NCBI RefSeq assembly: GCF_005871165.1
Contig: NZ_SWKP01000009.1
Coordinates: 1 to 64,000, forward strand
Source: Maricaulis alexandrii
GTDB taxonomy: Bacteria > Pseudomonadota > Alphaproteobacteria > Caulobacterales > Maricaulaceae
Length of the DNA stretch: 64,000 nucleotides
Direction: 5' to 3'
The notes below the pieces were generated by a model that worked only from the letters and a program-made list of their open reading frames with translations, was not told where the DNA came from and searched no databases. The translations under genes were made by a program, and so were the position numbers. Positions 55,093-63,071 of this stretch are shown here, one piece after another (position 1 is the stretch's first letter; each line of letters opens with the position of its first letter).

Positions 55093-55757
55093 GTTGCACC
55101 ATGCCGGGCCGTAGAGGGCCCTGTATAGCTTTCCATCAGGCCGGATGCATCTCCGGCCAGGATGGTCTTCAGTTTGCGCCGGCCGCGGGCCAGCAGGGAT
55201 TCAAGCGCATCGACCGACACCGTCATGATCTCGGCAGCCTCGATATTGCTCATTTCCTGGAAGTGGACGAGTTCGATCGCCTGTCTTTGCCGGTCGGGCA
55301 AGTCGCGCAGAGCCCGGGCAATGCGGTCGCCCGTCTCGGCCCGGCGCATGACCATTTCCTGGTCCGGCGCCTCATCGGCCTGTTCGGGCACTTCATCGGT
55401 CAGGACCTCACGCCGCTTGCGCAGCCGGTCATAACAGAGATTGATCGCGATCCGGCACATCCAGGTGGACACCTGCGCCTGCCCGGTCTGCCAGCGCCCG
55501 GCCGCGTTCCAGACCCGGATGAAGGTCTCCTGCGCGACATCCTCGGCCTCGATCCCGTCACCCAGCGTGCGACGGGCGAGGCCCAGGATCCGTGGCAGAT
55601 GACGCGTCATCAGGGTCTGGGCCGCGTCCCGGTCGCCCTGGGCGATCCGGGACATCAGCGCATCATCATCGGACGCGTCCCCTTGTTCGCGGACGCGGCG
55701 GGAAGCCAGGCGTGTCTGAGGCGATTGGCCTATATCCATACCGCGTCCGTCAAACAT
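55089..55757 (-). CDS. ECF RNA polymerase sigma factor
   Basis: The 222-residue sigma-70-family factor has region 2 (LARRTLGDGIEAEDVAQETF and RVWNAAGRWQTGQAQVSTWM) and region 4 (LRDLPDRQRQAIELVHFQEM, NIEAAEIMTVSVDALESLLARGR). ATG 55757 is chosen because GAGGT lies 5 bases upstream; an earlier ATG would read through the EF-hand gene. It follows the EF-hand gene by 7 bp and is followed by the probable anti-sigma, so the operon order is EF-hand, sigma, anti-sigma, metal sensor. Confidence 0.92.
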   Translation of the reverse strand: MFDGRGMDIGQSPQTRLASRRVREQGDASDDDALMSRIAQGDRDAAQTLMTRHLPRILGLARRTLGDGIEAEDVAQETFIRVWNAAGRWQTGQAQVSTWMCRIAINLCYDRLRKRREVLTDEVPEQADEAPDQEMVMRRAETGDRIARALRDLPDRQRQAIELVHFQEMSNIEAAEIMTVSVDALESLLARGRRKLKTILAGDASGLMESYTGPSTARHGAT

Positions 55758-55764
55758 TGTGACC

Positions 55765-56334
55765 TCAGTTGCGCCACCAGCGGCGGCGGTCTTCACGGCG
55801 TTCCCGGCGCTGCTCGACGGCGGCATCCAGTTCCTCCGGGGTCACCACACCATTCTCGTCCGCATCCAGGCGGTTGAACAGGGTGTTGTCTCGCTCGAGG
55901 AATTCGGCGCGGGAAACCCGGCCATCCTCATTGGCGTCGGCGCGCAGGTGCGGCGGCATGCCGCCATGCCCGCCCCGGCCACGACGGTGCCCACGACCTT
56001 CGCGCGGCGCATCATCGCCCCGCTCGGCGCGGTCCGCCTCCCGGATCGCCCGCATGCGGGCGCGCATCGGGTTCTCGTCCGCCTCGTCCAGGAAACCGTC
56101 GGCATTGCGGTCCATCCAGTCGAACATCTCGGTCTGGAGGGCATCGACTTCGGCCGCGGTGATGGAATTGTCGCCATTGGCGTCAGCCGCGCGCAGCATC
56201 ATCATCGCATGACCCGGTCCCCCGCGGCCGCGATCACCATGATGTCCGCCATGCGGGCCCTGGGCCTGAGCGGCGGTTCCAGCCAGCATCAGGCTCGACC
56301 CGGCCAGCAGAATGATCAGCTTGGAATGTTTCAT
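55765..56334 (-). CDS. Secreted EF-hand protein with four calcium-binding loops
   Basis: The 189-residue protein has a signal peptide (MKHSKLIILLAGSSLMLAGT, cleavage near AQAQ), then an H/G/R-rich stretch. Four EF-hand loops follow: DANGDNSITAAE, DRNADGFLDEAD, DANEDGRVSRAE and DADENGVVTPEE, in two pairs separated by an arginine-rich linker. Ligand positions 1, 3, 5 and 12 are mostly acidic. It should bind Ca2+ in the periplasm. It is first in the ECF sigma operon, so it may signal metal status. ATG 56334 opens the signal peptide. Confidence 0.88.
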   Translation of the reverse strand: MKHSKLIILLAGSSLMLAGTAAQAQGPHGGHHGDRGRGGPGHAMMMLRAADANGDNSITAAEVDALQTEMFDWMDRNADGFLDEADENPMRARMRAIREADRAERGDDAPREGRGHRRGRGGHGGMPPHLRADANEDGRVSRAEFLERDNTLFNRLDADENGVVTPEELDAAVEQRRERREDRRRWWRN

Positions 56335-56408
56335 GAGGAGAAATCCTTTGTCTTGTCCGCCTCGCTGAATATTCAACGCACGGGTGACGGCATTCCGTCG
56401 CGACACAC

Positions 56409-59288
56409 TCAGATTTTTCCGATCAGCCTGCGAAACAGCTTGCGGACCGCCTGGGTGCGGCCTTCCAGATCCAGAGCCAGGGCGTCCAGGTCCGGCAGGC
56501 CCGCCAGGCCGGCCAGGCGTTCCGCGAAACCGGCACTGGCCGTGGCCGGATCAAAGCCCGACCCGTGGGCGCTGCGCAGCATCTGCAACAGGCCCAGATA
56601 AAGCTCCAGATTGCCCGTCAGCACCGCCGCATCCCGGGCATGCAGGGCGCCGGCATCCTGCAGCGCCCGCAAAGCCACCTTGGTCGGCGGCCGCAGCACG
56701 TCCCGGCGCGGCGCATGGATGAGCTGCAGGGTCTGGGCGATGAATTCGATGTCCTGGATTCCGCCCGCCCGGGCCTTCAGATCCCAGATCCCCTTGGCCG
56801 GCTTGGCCTCCTCCAGCTTCTTGCGCATGGACAGGGCGTCCTCGCGCACGCCGCGCCCGTCCCGGTATTCCGTCAGCGCGGCGCGGATCGCGGCTTCGAC
56901 GCGGCGGGCCAGTTCATCATCCCCGGCGACGACGCGGGCGCGCGTCAGTGCCATCATTTCCCAGGTCCAGGCCTCGCCGGGATAATAGCCCTCGAACCGG
57001 TTGATGCTGACCGCCACCGGCCCCGCCTTGCCCGAAGGCCGCAATTGCATGTCGACCTCGAACAGATCGCCCTCTTCGGTCGGGGCGGAAATGGCGCTGA
57101 TCAGGCGCTGGGCGAAGCGGCCGAACCAGGACTGGGCCTCGCCGCCCTCGCCGTCAGCCTGATAGATGATCATCATGTCCAGATCGCTGTCAGAAGCGAG
57201 CTCCCGTCCGCCCAGCTTGCCCATGCCGAGGATGGAATAACAGCCCGGCTTGGGGCCGAACCGGCGCTCGGTCTCCGCCTGCGCCGCCTCGGCCATGGCG
57301 TGCAGGGCGACCTCTGCCATCTCGGTGAACGCCATGCCGGCACTGTCGGCATCGACCTGGCCGCGCAGGATCTGGGCGCCGATGCGGAAGCGTTCCTCGC
57401 GCACCAGACGACGCGCCGCATTGAGCGCCTCCTCATAGCCGCCGGCCCGCTCCATCGCGTCCTTCATGAGGTGCGCGAAAGCACCGGGCGGTTCCTCCGA
57501 CAGGGGTACGGAAAAACGCCGGTCCAGCATCGCGTCCAGCAGGTTGGGCCGCCGCGCCAGATCGGTCGCCATGCGCGGGGCCAGGGTCAGAATGCCGATC
57601 AGATCCGCCGCCAGGCCCGGCTCGTTGGACAGGAGGGAGAGCGGCTGCACGCCCATGGGCAGGCTTTCGAAAAAGCCGGCAAAGCGGACCAGAGCCGCAT
57701 CCGGCTCCCCGGTCGCCGACATCCGGTCCACCAATTGCGGGGCGATGCGGGCAAACAGGGTCCGCGCCCGGGTACTGCGCACTGCCCGCACCCGGCCCGC
57801 CGACCAGGCATTGAGGCGTTTCCAGACGGCGTCCGGTTCCGTGAAGCCCAGCGCTTCCAGGGTTTTCAGCGTGTCCGGTGTCGGCTCCACCCCGGTCAGG
57901 ATCAGCGTCCCGGCCGCCGAGGCGAGCGGTTTGTCATCCGCGAACTGGTCGGAAAAATGCCCGTGCACCCGCCGCAGGCAGGTCTCCACCGCCTGTTCGA
58001 ACGCCGCCCGCGTGTCGAACCCGGCCAGGGCGGCCAGCGCGGCCCGCGCCTCCTCGCTCTCCGGGATGGTCTGGCTGGCCTCATCCTGGCGCATCTGGAT
58101 CCGGTGTTCCCAGGCGCGCAGATCGCGATAGTCCGACGCCAGTGAATCCGCGGCATCGGCCTCGATGATGTCGAACTCGGCCAGCACCCGGAGCGCGTCC
58201 AGGGTGGCCGGCTTGCGGAGCGGCGCGTTTCGCCCGCCGAAGACGAGTTGGGGAATCTGGGCGTAGAACTCGATCTCGCGGATCCCGCCCCGTCCCAGTT
58301 TCAGATCATGTCCGGCCGGTCGGATTTCCGCGCGCCGGCCCACGGTCTGGATCTGGCGGGCCAGACCGCGAATGTCATCGACCGCCGCATAATCCAGCGA
58401 GCGCCGCCAGATGAAGGGCTGCATGTGGGCCAGGAAGTCCGCGGCCGCCTCCGCATCCCCGCCACAGGCGCGTGCCTTGATCCAGGCCGCCCGCTCCCAG
58501 GTCTGGCCCAGGCTTTCATAATAGTTCAGCGCGGCATCGGTGGAGATCACGACCGGGGTGGCACCCGGATCAGGCCGCAGGCGCAGATCGACCCGGAAGA
58601 CATACCCGTCTTCGGTCACGTCCTGCAGGGATTTTGAGACGGCCTGCACCAGGCGCGGCAGGCGCTGGCGGGGCTCCTGCCCCTCGGGCATCACCAGACG
58701 CTCGGCATCATAGAAGATGACTAGGTCGATATCGGACGAATAGTTGAGATCGCCCGTCCCCATCTTGCCCAGCGCCAGCACGAACAGGCCGGGCAGCGGG
58801 TTGGCGGGATCGGCGGGCGGCACAGCACGGCCGGCCTCCGCCATGAAGCGGACATGGGCCAGCAGCGCTGCCGCGACCGCGGCATCGGCCAGCCGGGTCA
58901 GGGCAGCGGTGACCTCTTCCACCCGCCAGCGGCCGGCCAGATCGGCCAGGGCAATCACCAGATGGGAATCGGCCTTGGCGGCCCGCAGCGCGGCATCCAG
59001 GGCCGTCTTGTCCGGGGCCGCTTCACCGGCAATGCGCAGATTGTCGATCGCCGCATCAATCAGCGCCTCCGGCGTGGCCGTGGCACAGGCGGCCAGCGTT
59101 GCCGGCCGCCGCTGCGCCAGCCGTCCCAGATAGGGCGCGGCATCGAACACGCCCAACAGGAAATCCCGCGCCGGCGCCAGCGGTGTCCGCACCGTCTCCT
59201 CCAGCCCGTCCAGGATATGGGCACAGCGGGCCCCGTTGCGGCCCGGCGGGACCGGCAGATCGGACGAAAGGAGCGGTGTATCAGTCAT
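56409..59288 (-). CDS. glnE: Glutamine-synthetase adenylyltransferase (bifunctional)
   Basis: GlnE adds and removes AMP on glutamine synthetase in response to nitrogen through PII. The 959-residue protein has two nucleotidyltransferase domains: N-terminal LGKMGTGDLNYSSDIDLVIF and C-terminal GMGKLGGRELASDSDLDMMI. The conserved DxD/SDxD pairs are intact in both, so both activities are expected. ATG 59288 is preferred to the TTG nine bases before. Length is normal. It lies 50 bp after the histidine-kinase stop, perhaps in one transcript. Confidence 0.95.
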   Translation of the reverse strand: MTDTPLLSSDLPVPPGRNGARCAHILDGLEETVRTPLAPARDFLLGVFDAAPYLGRLAQRRPATLAACATATPEALIDAAIDNLRIAGEAAPDKTALDAALRAAKADSHLVIALADLAGRWRVEEVTAALTRLADAAVAAALLAHVRFMAEAGRAVPPADPANPLPGLFVLALGKMGTGDLNYSSDIDLVIFYDAERLVMPEGQEPRQRLPRLVQAVSKSLQDVTEDGYVFRVDLRLRPDPGATPVVISTDAALNYYESLGQTWERAAWIKARACGGDAEAAADFLAHMQPFIWRRSLDYAAVDDIRGLARQIQTVGRRAEIRPAGHDLKLGRGGIREIEFYAQIPQLVFGGRNAPLRKPATLDALRVLAEFDIIEADAADSLASDYRDLRAWEHRIQMRQDEASQTIPESEEARAALAALAGFDTRAAFEQAVETCLRRVHGHFSDQFADDKPLASAAGTLILTGVEPTPDTLKTLEALGFTEPDAVWKRLNAWSAGRVRAVRSTRARTLFARIAPQLVDRMSATGEPDAALVRFAGFFESLPMGVQPLSLLSNEPGLAADLIGILTLAPRMATDLARRPNLLDAMLDRRFSVPLSEEPPGAFAHLMKDAMERAGGYEEALNAARRLVREERFRIGAQILRGQVDADSAGMAFTEMAEVALHAMAEAAQAETERRFGPKPGCYSILGMGKLGGRELASDSDLDMMIIYQADGEGGEAQSWFGRFAQRLISAISAPTEEGDLFEVDMQLRPSGKAGPVAVSINRFEGYYPGEAWTWEMMALTRARVVAGDDELARRVEAAIRAALTEYRDGRGVREDALSMRKKLEEAKPAKGIWDLKARAGGIQDIEFIAQTLQLIHAPRRDVLRPPTKVALRALQDAGALHARDAAVLTGNLELYLGLLQMLRSAHGSGFDPATASAGFAERLAGLAGLPDLDALALDLEGRTQAVRKLFRRLIGKI

Positions 59289-59338
59289 GGCAGGCAAACT
59301 GACCTGATCCGGCGGACAGGTGAAGCCCTGGCAGCCGA

Positions 59339-60772
59339 TTACGTCTCGGCGGGGGCCTTGGGGAAGACCAGGGCGGCGCGCAGGCCCGGACCATGGCCGT
59401 CAGCCACCACGCCGGGTCCTTCGGCCAGTTCGAAGCGGCCATTATGGACATCGGTGATGGCCTGGACGAGCGACAGGCCGAGACCGGAGCCCGGCAGGGT
59501 GCGCGAATTGTCCAGACGGACGAAGCGCTGCACGACCCGGTCGCGGTCCGCATCCGGCACGCCCGGCCCGGTATCGGTGACGGAGAATTCGATCATCCCG
59601 TCCCCGGTCTCGCGCAGGCGCAGGGTCACCGCCCCGCCCTCCGGCGTGTACTTGACCGCATTGTCGAGGATATTGGCGAGCGCCTGGGAGACCAGGCCGC
59701 GATCACCCAGCATGCACAGGCCGGACTGGATTTCGCTGTCGAAGGCCAGCCCCTCATCCTCGCACACCGGCTCGTAGAGTTCGGCGAGATCGCCGGCGAT
59801 ATCGGCCGGGTCCAGGCGCACGATGGAGGCGCGGCTTTCGCCCGCCTCAAGCCGCGACAGGGACAGGATGGCGTTGAAAATGCCCAGCAGCTCGTCCGTG
59901 TCGGCGACCGCGCGCTCCAGCGCCTGTTCACGCGCTTCCAGATCGCCATCCTCGCGCAGGGCTTCATCCAGCCGGTTGCGCATCCGGGTCAGCGGGGTGC
60001 GCAAATCATGGGCGATGCTGTCGCCGGTATGGCGCATGCGCAGCATCAGCGCCTCGACCCGGTCCAGCATGTTGTTGAAATTCTCGGAGAGCTCGTCCAG
60101 TTCGTCACCGGAATAGGTACGCGGGGCGCGCGGCTGGAGATCGCCGGCCCGCACGCGCCGGGCGACATTGTTGATCCGGTCGAGACGGCGCACGAAGCGC
60201 CGGCTGACGAAAATCCCCGCCGCCACACCGAGAGCCAGGGCCAGGGCCGAGGCCGCCAGGATGGTGTTGAGCATGCGCGAGACGAGCCGCGTCTCCTCAT
60301 GCACATCCAGGCCGACAAACAGGTAATAGCCGGAGGGCAGATTGATGATCTGGCCCCGCGCCGTGCGGTCATCCTTCTCCCCCTCGCCCACCCCGCCGGA
60401 CGCCAGCGGGCGGCGATAGGTGAATTGCAGGCGTCCCTCGGCATCGGGCTGCACATTCGGCAGGCCGGTCAGATTGCCGGACATGGTGCGTCCGTTGGGA
60501 TTGATCAGGAGATAGAGATAATCGGCACCACCGCCGACGGTGCGCTGCAGGATATAGCGGTTCACCGTGGCGATCCCGCCCGCCTGGAAGCGCTGGTCGA
60601 GCACTTCGACCTCTTCATTGATGGCCGCATCCGCCCGGCGCAGCATCATCCCCGCCGAGGCCGCATACACGAAGCCCAGGGTGACGAAGCTGGACAGGGC
60701 AAACAGCGCTGCCGACAGGAGGGTCTGCCGGAACGCTGTTGTCCTGAGAAAGGCTGTCGAGCGGCGCGCCAT
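59339..60772 (-). CDS. Sensor histidine kinase (HAMP type)
   Basis: The 477-residue kinase has an N-terminal helix (residues ~16-42), a periplasmic sensor of ~130 residues, a second helix (MLNTILAASALALALGVAAGIF), HAMP (RRLDRINNVARRVRAGDLQP), the phosphoacceptor H255 in SIAHDLRTPLTRM, and the ATPase with NILDNAVKYTPEGG, DTGPGVP and GSGLGLSLVQAI. It follows its response regulator with a 10-bp gap. The sensor domain signal is unknown; pairing with the DegP gene suggests envelope stress. Confidence 0.93.
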   Translation of the reverse strand: MARRSTAFLRTTAFRQTLLSAALFALSSFVTLGFVYAASAGMMLRRADAAINEEVEVLDQRFQAGGIATVNRYILQRTVGGGADYLYLLINPNGRTMSGNLTGLPNVQPDAEGRLQFTYRRPLASGGVGEGEKDDRTARGQIINLPSGYYLFVGLDVHEETRLVSRMLNTILAASALALALGVAAGIFVSRRFVRRLDRINNVARRVRAGDLQPRAPRTYSGDELDELSENFNNMLDRVEALMLRMRHTGDSIAHDLRTPLTRMRNRLDEALREDGDLEAREQALERAVADTDELLGIFNAILSLSRLEAGESRASIVRLDPADIAGDLAELYEPVCEDEGLAFDSEIQSGLCMLGDRGLVSQALANILDNAVKYTPEGGAVTLRLRETGDGMIEFSVTDTGPGVPDADRDRVVQRFVRLDNSRTLPGSGLGLSLVQAITDVHNGRFELAEGPGVVADGHGPGLRAALVFPKAPAET

Positions 60773-60781
60773 CCGTCCCGG

Positions 60782-61453
60782 CTAGGCCTGGAGGCGGTAG
60801 CCGGCACCCCGCACCGTGTGCAGGAGTGCACGCGGATAGGGTTTGTCGATCTTCGAGCGCAAACGCGAGATGTGCACGTCGATCACATTGGTCTGGGGGT
60901 CGAAATGATAGTCCCAGACCTTCTCCAGAAGCATGGTGCGGGTCACCACCTGGCCGGAATGCTTCATGAGGAATTCCAGCAGGCGGAATTCGCGCGGTTG
61001 CAGCAGGATCTCCTCTTCGCCGCGCATCACGGTGCGGGCCAGAAGGTCCATTTCCAGATCCCCGACCACCAGCTTGGTGCGCACGGTTTCCGGATCGCGG
61101 CGGCGGGCCAGGGCCTCGACCCGGGCCAGCAGCTCGGCGAAGGCATAGGGCTTGACCAGATAGTCGTCGCCGCCGGCCTTGAGGCCTTCCACGCGGTCAT
61201 CCACCTCGCCCAGGGCGGAGAGGATCAGCACCGGGGTGCGGTCCTCGTCCTTGCGCAGGGAATTGACCATGGTCAGCCCGTCCATGCGCGGCATCATGCG
61301 ATCGACGACCAGCACGTCGTAATCCGCCGCCCGGGCCATTTCCAGACCCTCCTCGCCATCGGCGGCGTGATCGGCGACATGGCCGCTCTCGCGCAGGCCC
61401 TTGCGGATGTAGCTCGCCGCTTCGCGGTCGTCTTCAACAATCAGAATGCGCAC
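60782..61453 (-). CDS. OmpR/PhoB-family response regulator
   Basis: The 223-residue regulator has a receiver with acidic D8/D9, phosphoacceptor D51 (VVDRMMP) and K101 (YLVKPYAF). A winged-helix DNA-binding domain follows (LLQPREFRLLEFLMKHSGQV, then NVIDVHISRLRSKID and HTVRGAGYRL). The start is GTG 61453 with AGGAGAAA upstream. It overlaps nothing, lying 10 bp after degP. Its operon is preceded by an 11-bp-phased direct repeat at 63046-63063, the type of site such regulators bind. Confidence 0.93.
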   Translation of the reverse strand: MRILIVEDDREAASYIRKGLRESGHVADHAADGEEGLEMARAADYDVLVVDRMMPRMDGLTMVNSLRKDEDRTPVLILSALGEVDDRVEGLKAGGDDYLVKPYAFAELLARVEALARRRDPETVRTKLVVGDLEMDLLARTVMRGEEEILLQPREFRLLEFLMKHSGQVVTRTMLLEKVWDYHFDPQTNVIDVHISRLRSKIDKPYPRALLHTVRGAGYRLQA

Positions 61454-61463
61454 GGATTTTCTC

Positions 61464-62969
61464 CTATTCTTCCGCGTCGAGCTGCAGCGCCACATAGCGC
61501 TGACCGCCCCGCGTCTCGACCAGCAGGAGAATGGCGCTGCGGCCATCCTCGCGAGCCTCATCGACGGCGGCGCTGAACGCGTCCGGCGTCGCAACGGGCT
61601 CACCGCCCGCTTCCAGAATGACATCGCCCGTGGTCAGACCCTTGCGCGCGGCTTCACTGCCCCGCTCCAGATCGTCCACGACGACGCCGGGCGTGTCCTC
61701 GTCCAGACCGCGCACGGCCCGGTCTTCTTCGCTCAGTTCCACCAGGCTCATGCCGAAATAGCGGACCTCGACCGGGACCTGCGTGCCGCTCTGCATCGCA
61801 TCGAGTTCATCATCGGTCGGGCGGTCACCCAGCGTGGCGCGGAGCGTGCGTTCGCGGCCATCCCGGATGATGCGGAAGCGCACGGTCTCACCGACCGCGA
61901 TATCGCCGATACGCCGGGTCAGGTCGCGGGAGGTCTCGACAGCCTCGCCATTGACCTCCAGCACGACATCCTCGCGCTCGAACCCGGCCTGGTCGGCCGG
62001 ACCACCGGAGACAATCGACGACACGATGGCGCCGCGGGTCTCGTCCAGCTCCAGGGCCTGGGCGATATCGTCGGTCACATTCTGGATCGACACGCCGAGC
62101 CAGCCGCGGGCCACACGGCCATCGTCGAGCAGGTCGTCGATGATCCGCGCGGCCACATCGGAGGGGATGGCGAAACCGATGCCGACATTGCCGCCGGTCG
62201 GGGAGAAGATTTGCGAGTTCACGCCGATCACGCGACCATTGAGGTCGAAGGTCGGACCGCCGGAATTGCCGCGATTGATCGGGGCATCGACCTGGATGAA
62301 GTCGTTATAGGTGGAATTGCCGATCGGGCGGCCGATGGCGGAGATGATCCCCGCCGTGGCGGTGCCGCCAAGACCGAAGGGATTGCCCACGGCCACGACC
62401 CAGTCACCGACGCGGTAATCATGCTCGGTGTCCAGGCTGACATAGGGGAAGTCGATATCGGCTTCGACCTGCAGCAGCGCCAGATCGGTCTGCTCGTCCG
62501 TACCGATGATGCGCGCTTCGTATTCTTCGCCATCGCTCATGCCGATCGTGATCTGGTCGGCACCGCGGACAACGTGGTGATTGGTGACGATATGGCCTTC
62601 CGCAGAGATGAAGAAGCCCGATCCCAGCGACTGGCGCGGCGTCGGCTGGCTCGGCGAACGGTCGCCGAACTGGCGCTCCAGCCATTCGCGGAATTGCGGC
62701 GGCATGCCTTCCAGGTCCGGACCGGCACCCTGCGGGTCTGCGCTGCCTTCCGCCTGGATGGTCACCACGGCCGGGCTGACGCTCTCGATCAGGTCTGCAA
62801 AGGACATCGGGGCACCGTTGGGAACGGCAGCGGCGAAGGGAGGCTGGACTTCCGTGCTCTGGGCGTGCGCCGGACCGGCCAGCGGGTCGATCATTGCGAC
62901 GGCGGCCAGGGTGGACAGGGCGATGAGCGAGACGCCACCGAGGCGGCGCATGCGTTCGACAGAAATCAT
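61464..62969 (-). CDS. degP: DegP/HtrA-type periplasmic serine protease
   Basis: The 501-residue protein degrades misfolded envelope proteins. It has a signal peptide (VSLIALSTLAAVAMIDPLAG, cleavage near AHAQ), and a trypsin-like domain with the triad H132 (TNHHVV), D162 (TDLALLQ) and S236 (GNSGGP). Two PDZ domains follow: RGWLGVSIQNVTDDIAQAL and VEVRYFGMSLVELSEE. All catalytic residues are present. It precedes its own two-component pair in the same direction, so the pair probably controls it. Confidence 0.95.
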   Translation of the reverse strand: MISVERMRRLGGVSLIALSTLAAVAMIDPLAGPAHAQSTEVQPPFAAAVPNGAPMSFADLIESVSPAVVTIQAEGSADPQGAGPDLEGMPPQFREWLERQFGDRSPSQPTPRQSLGSGFFISAEGHIVTNHHVVRGADQITIGMSDGEEYEARIIGTDEQTDLALLQVEADIDFPYVSLDTEHDYRVGDWVVAVGNPFGLGGTATAGIISAIGRPIGNSTYNDFIQVDAPINRGNSGGPTFDLNGRVIGVNSQIFSPTGGNVGIGFAIPSDVAARIIDDLLDDGRVARGWLGVSIQNVTDDIAQALELDETRGAIVSSIVSGGPADQAGFEREDVVLEVNGEAVETSRDLTRRIGDIAVGETVRFRIIRDGRERTLRATLGDRPTDDELDAMQSGTQVPVEVRYFGMSLVELSEEDRAVRGLDEDTPGVVVDDLERGSEAARKGLTTGDVILEAGGEPVATPDAFSAAVDEAREDGRSAILLLVETRGGQRYVALQLDAEE

Positions 62970-63045
62970 GGAAACAACAACCTTTTTCTCTGCGGGTTAC
63001 AGGGGCAATCTTTCAAACACCGGTTATCCCGGGTCTGTCTCAAAG

Positions 63046-63071
63046 ATTACAATAACATTACAAACGGTAAT
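63046..63071 (-). promoter_or_regulatory. Direct-repeat operator upstream of degP (OmpR-family type)
   Basis: ATTACAA occurs at 63046-63052 and again at 63057-63063, exactly 11 bp apart. On the minus strand this reads TTGTAAT twice, with GTAAATT a third weaker match beyond (63065-63071). One-turn spacing of direct repeats is the hallmark of winged-helix OmpR/PhoB regulators. It lies ~77 bp upstream of the degP start, at an activator-like distance, and its likely ligand is the operon's own response regulator. Confidence 0.6.

Noticed and set aside
59393-61576. Long plus-strand open frame opposite the two-component genes
   Set aside because: Antisense shadow; the minus strand encodes a complete kinase and response regulator with all motifs.
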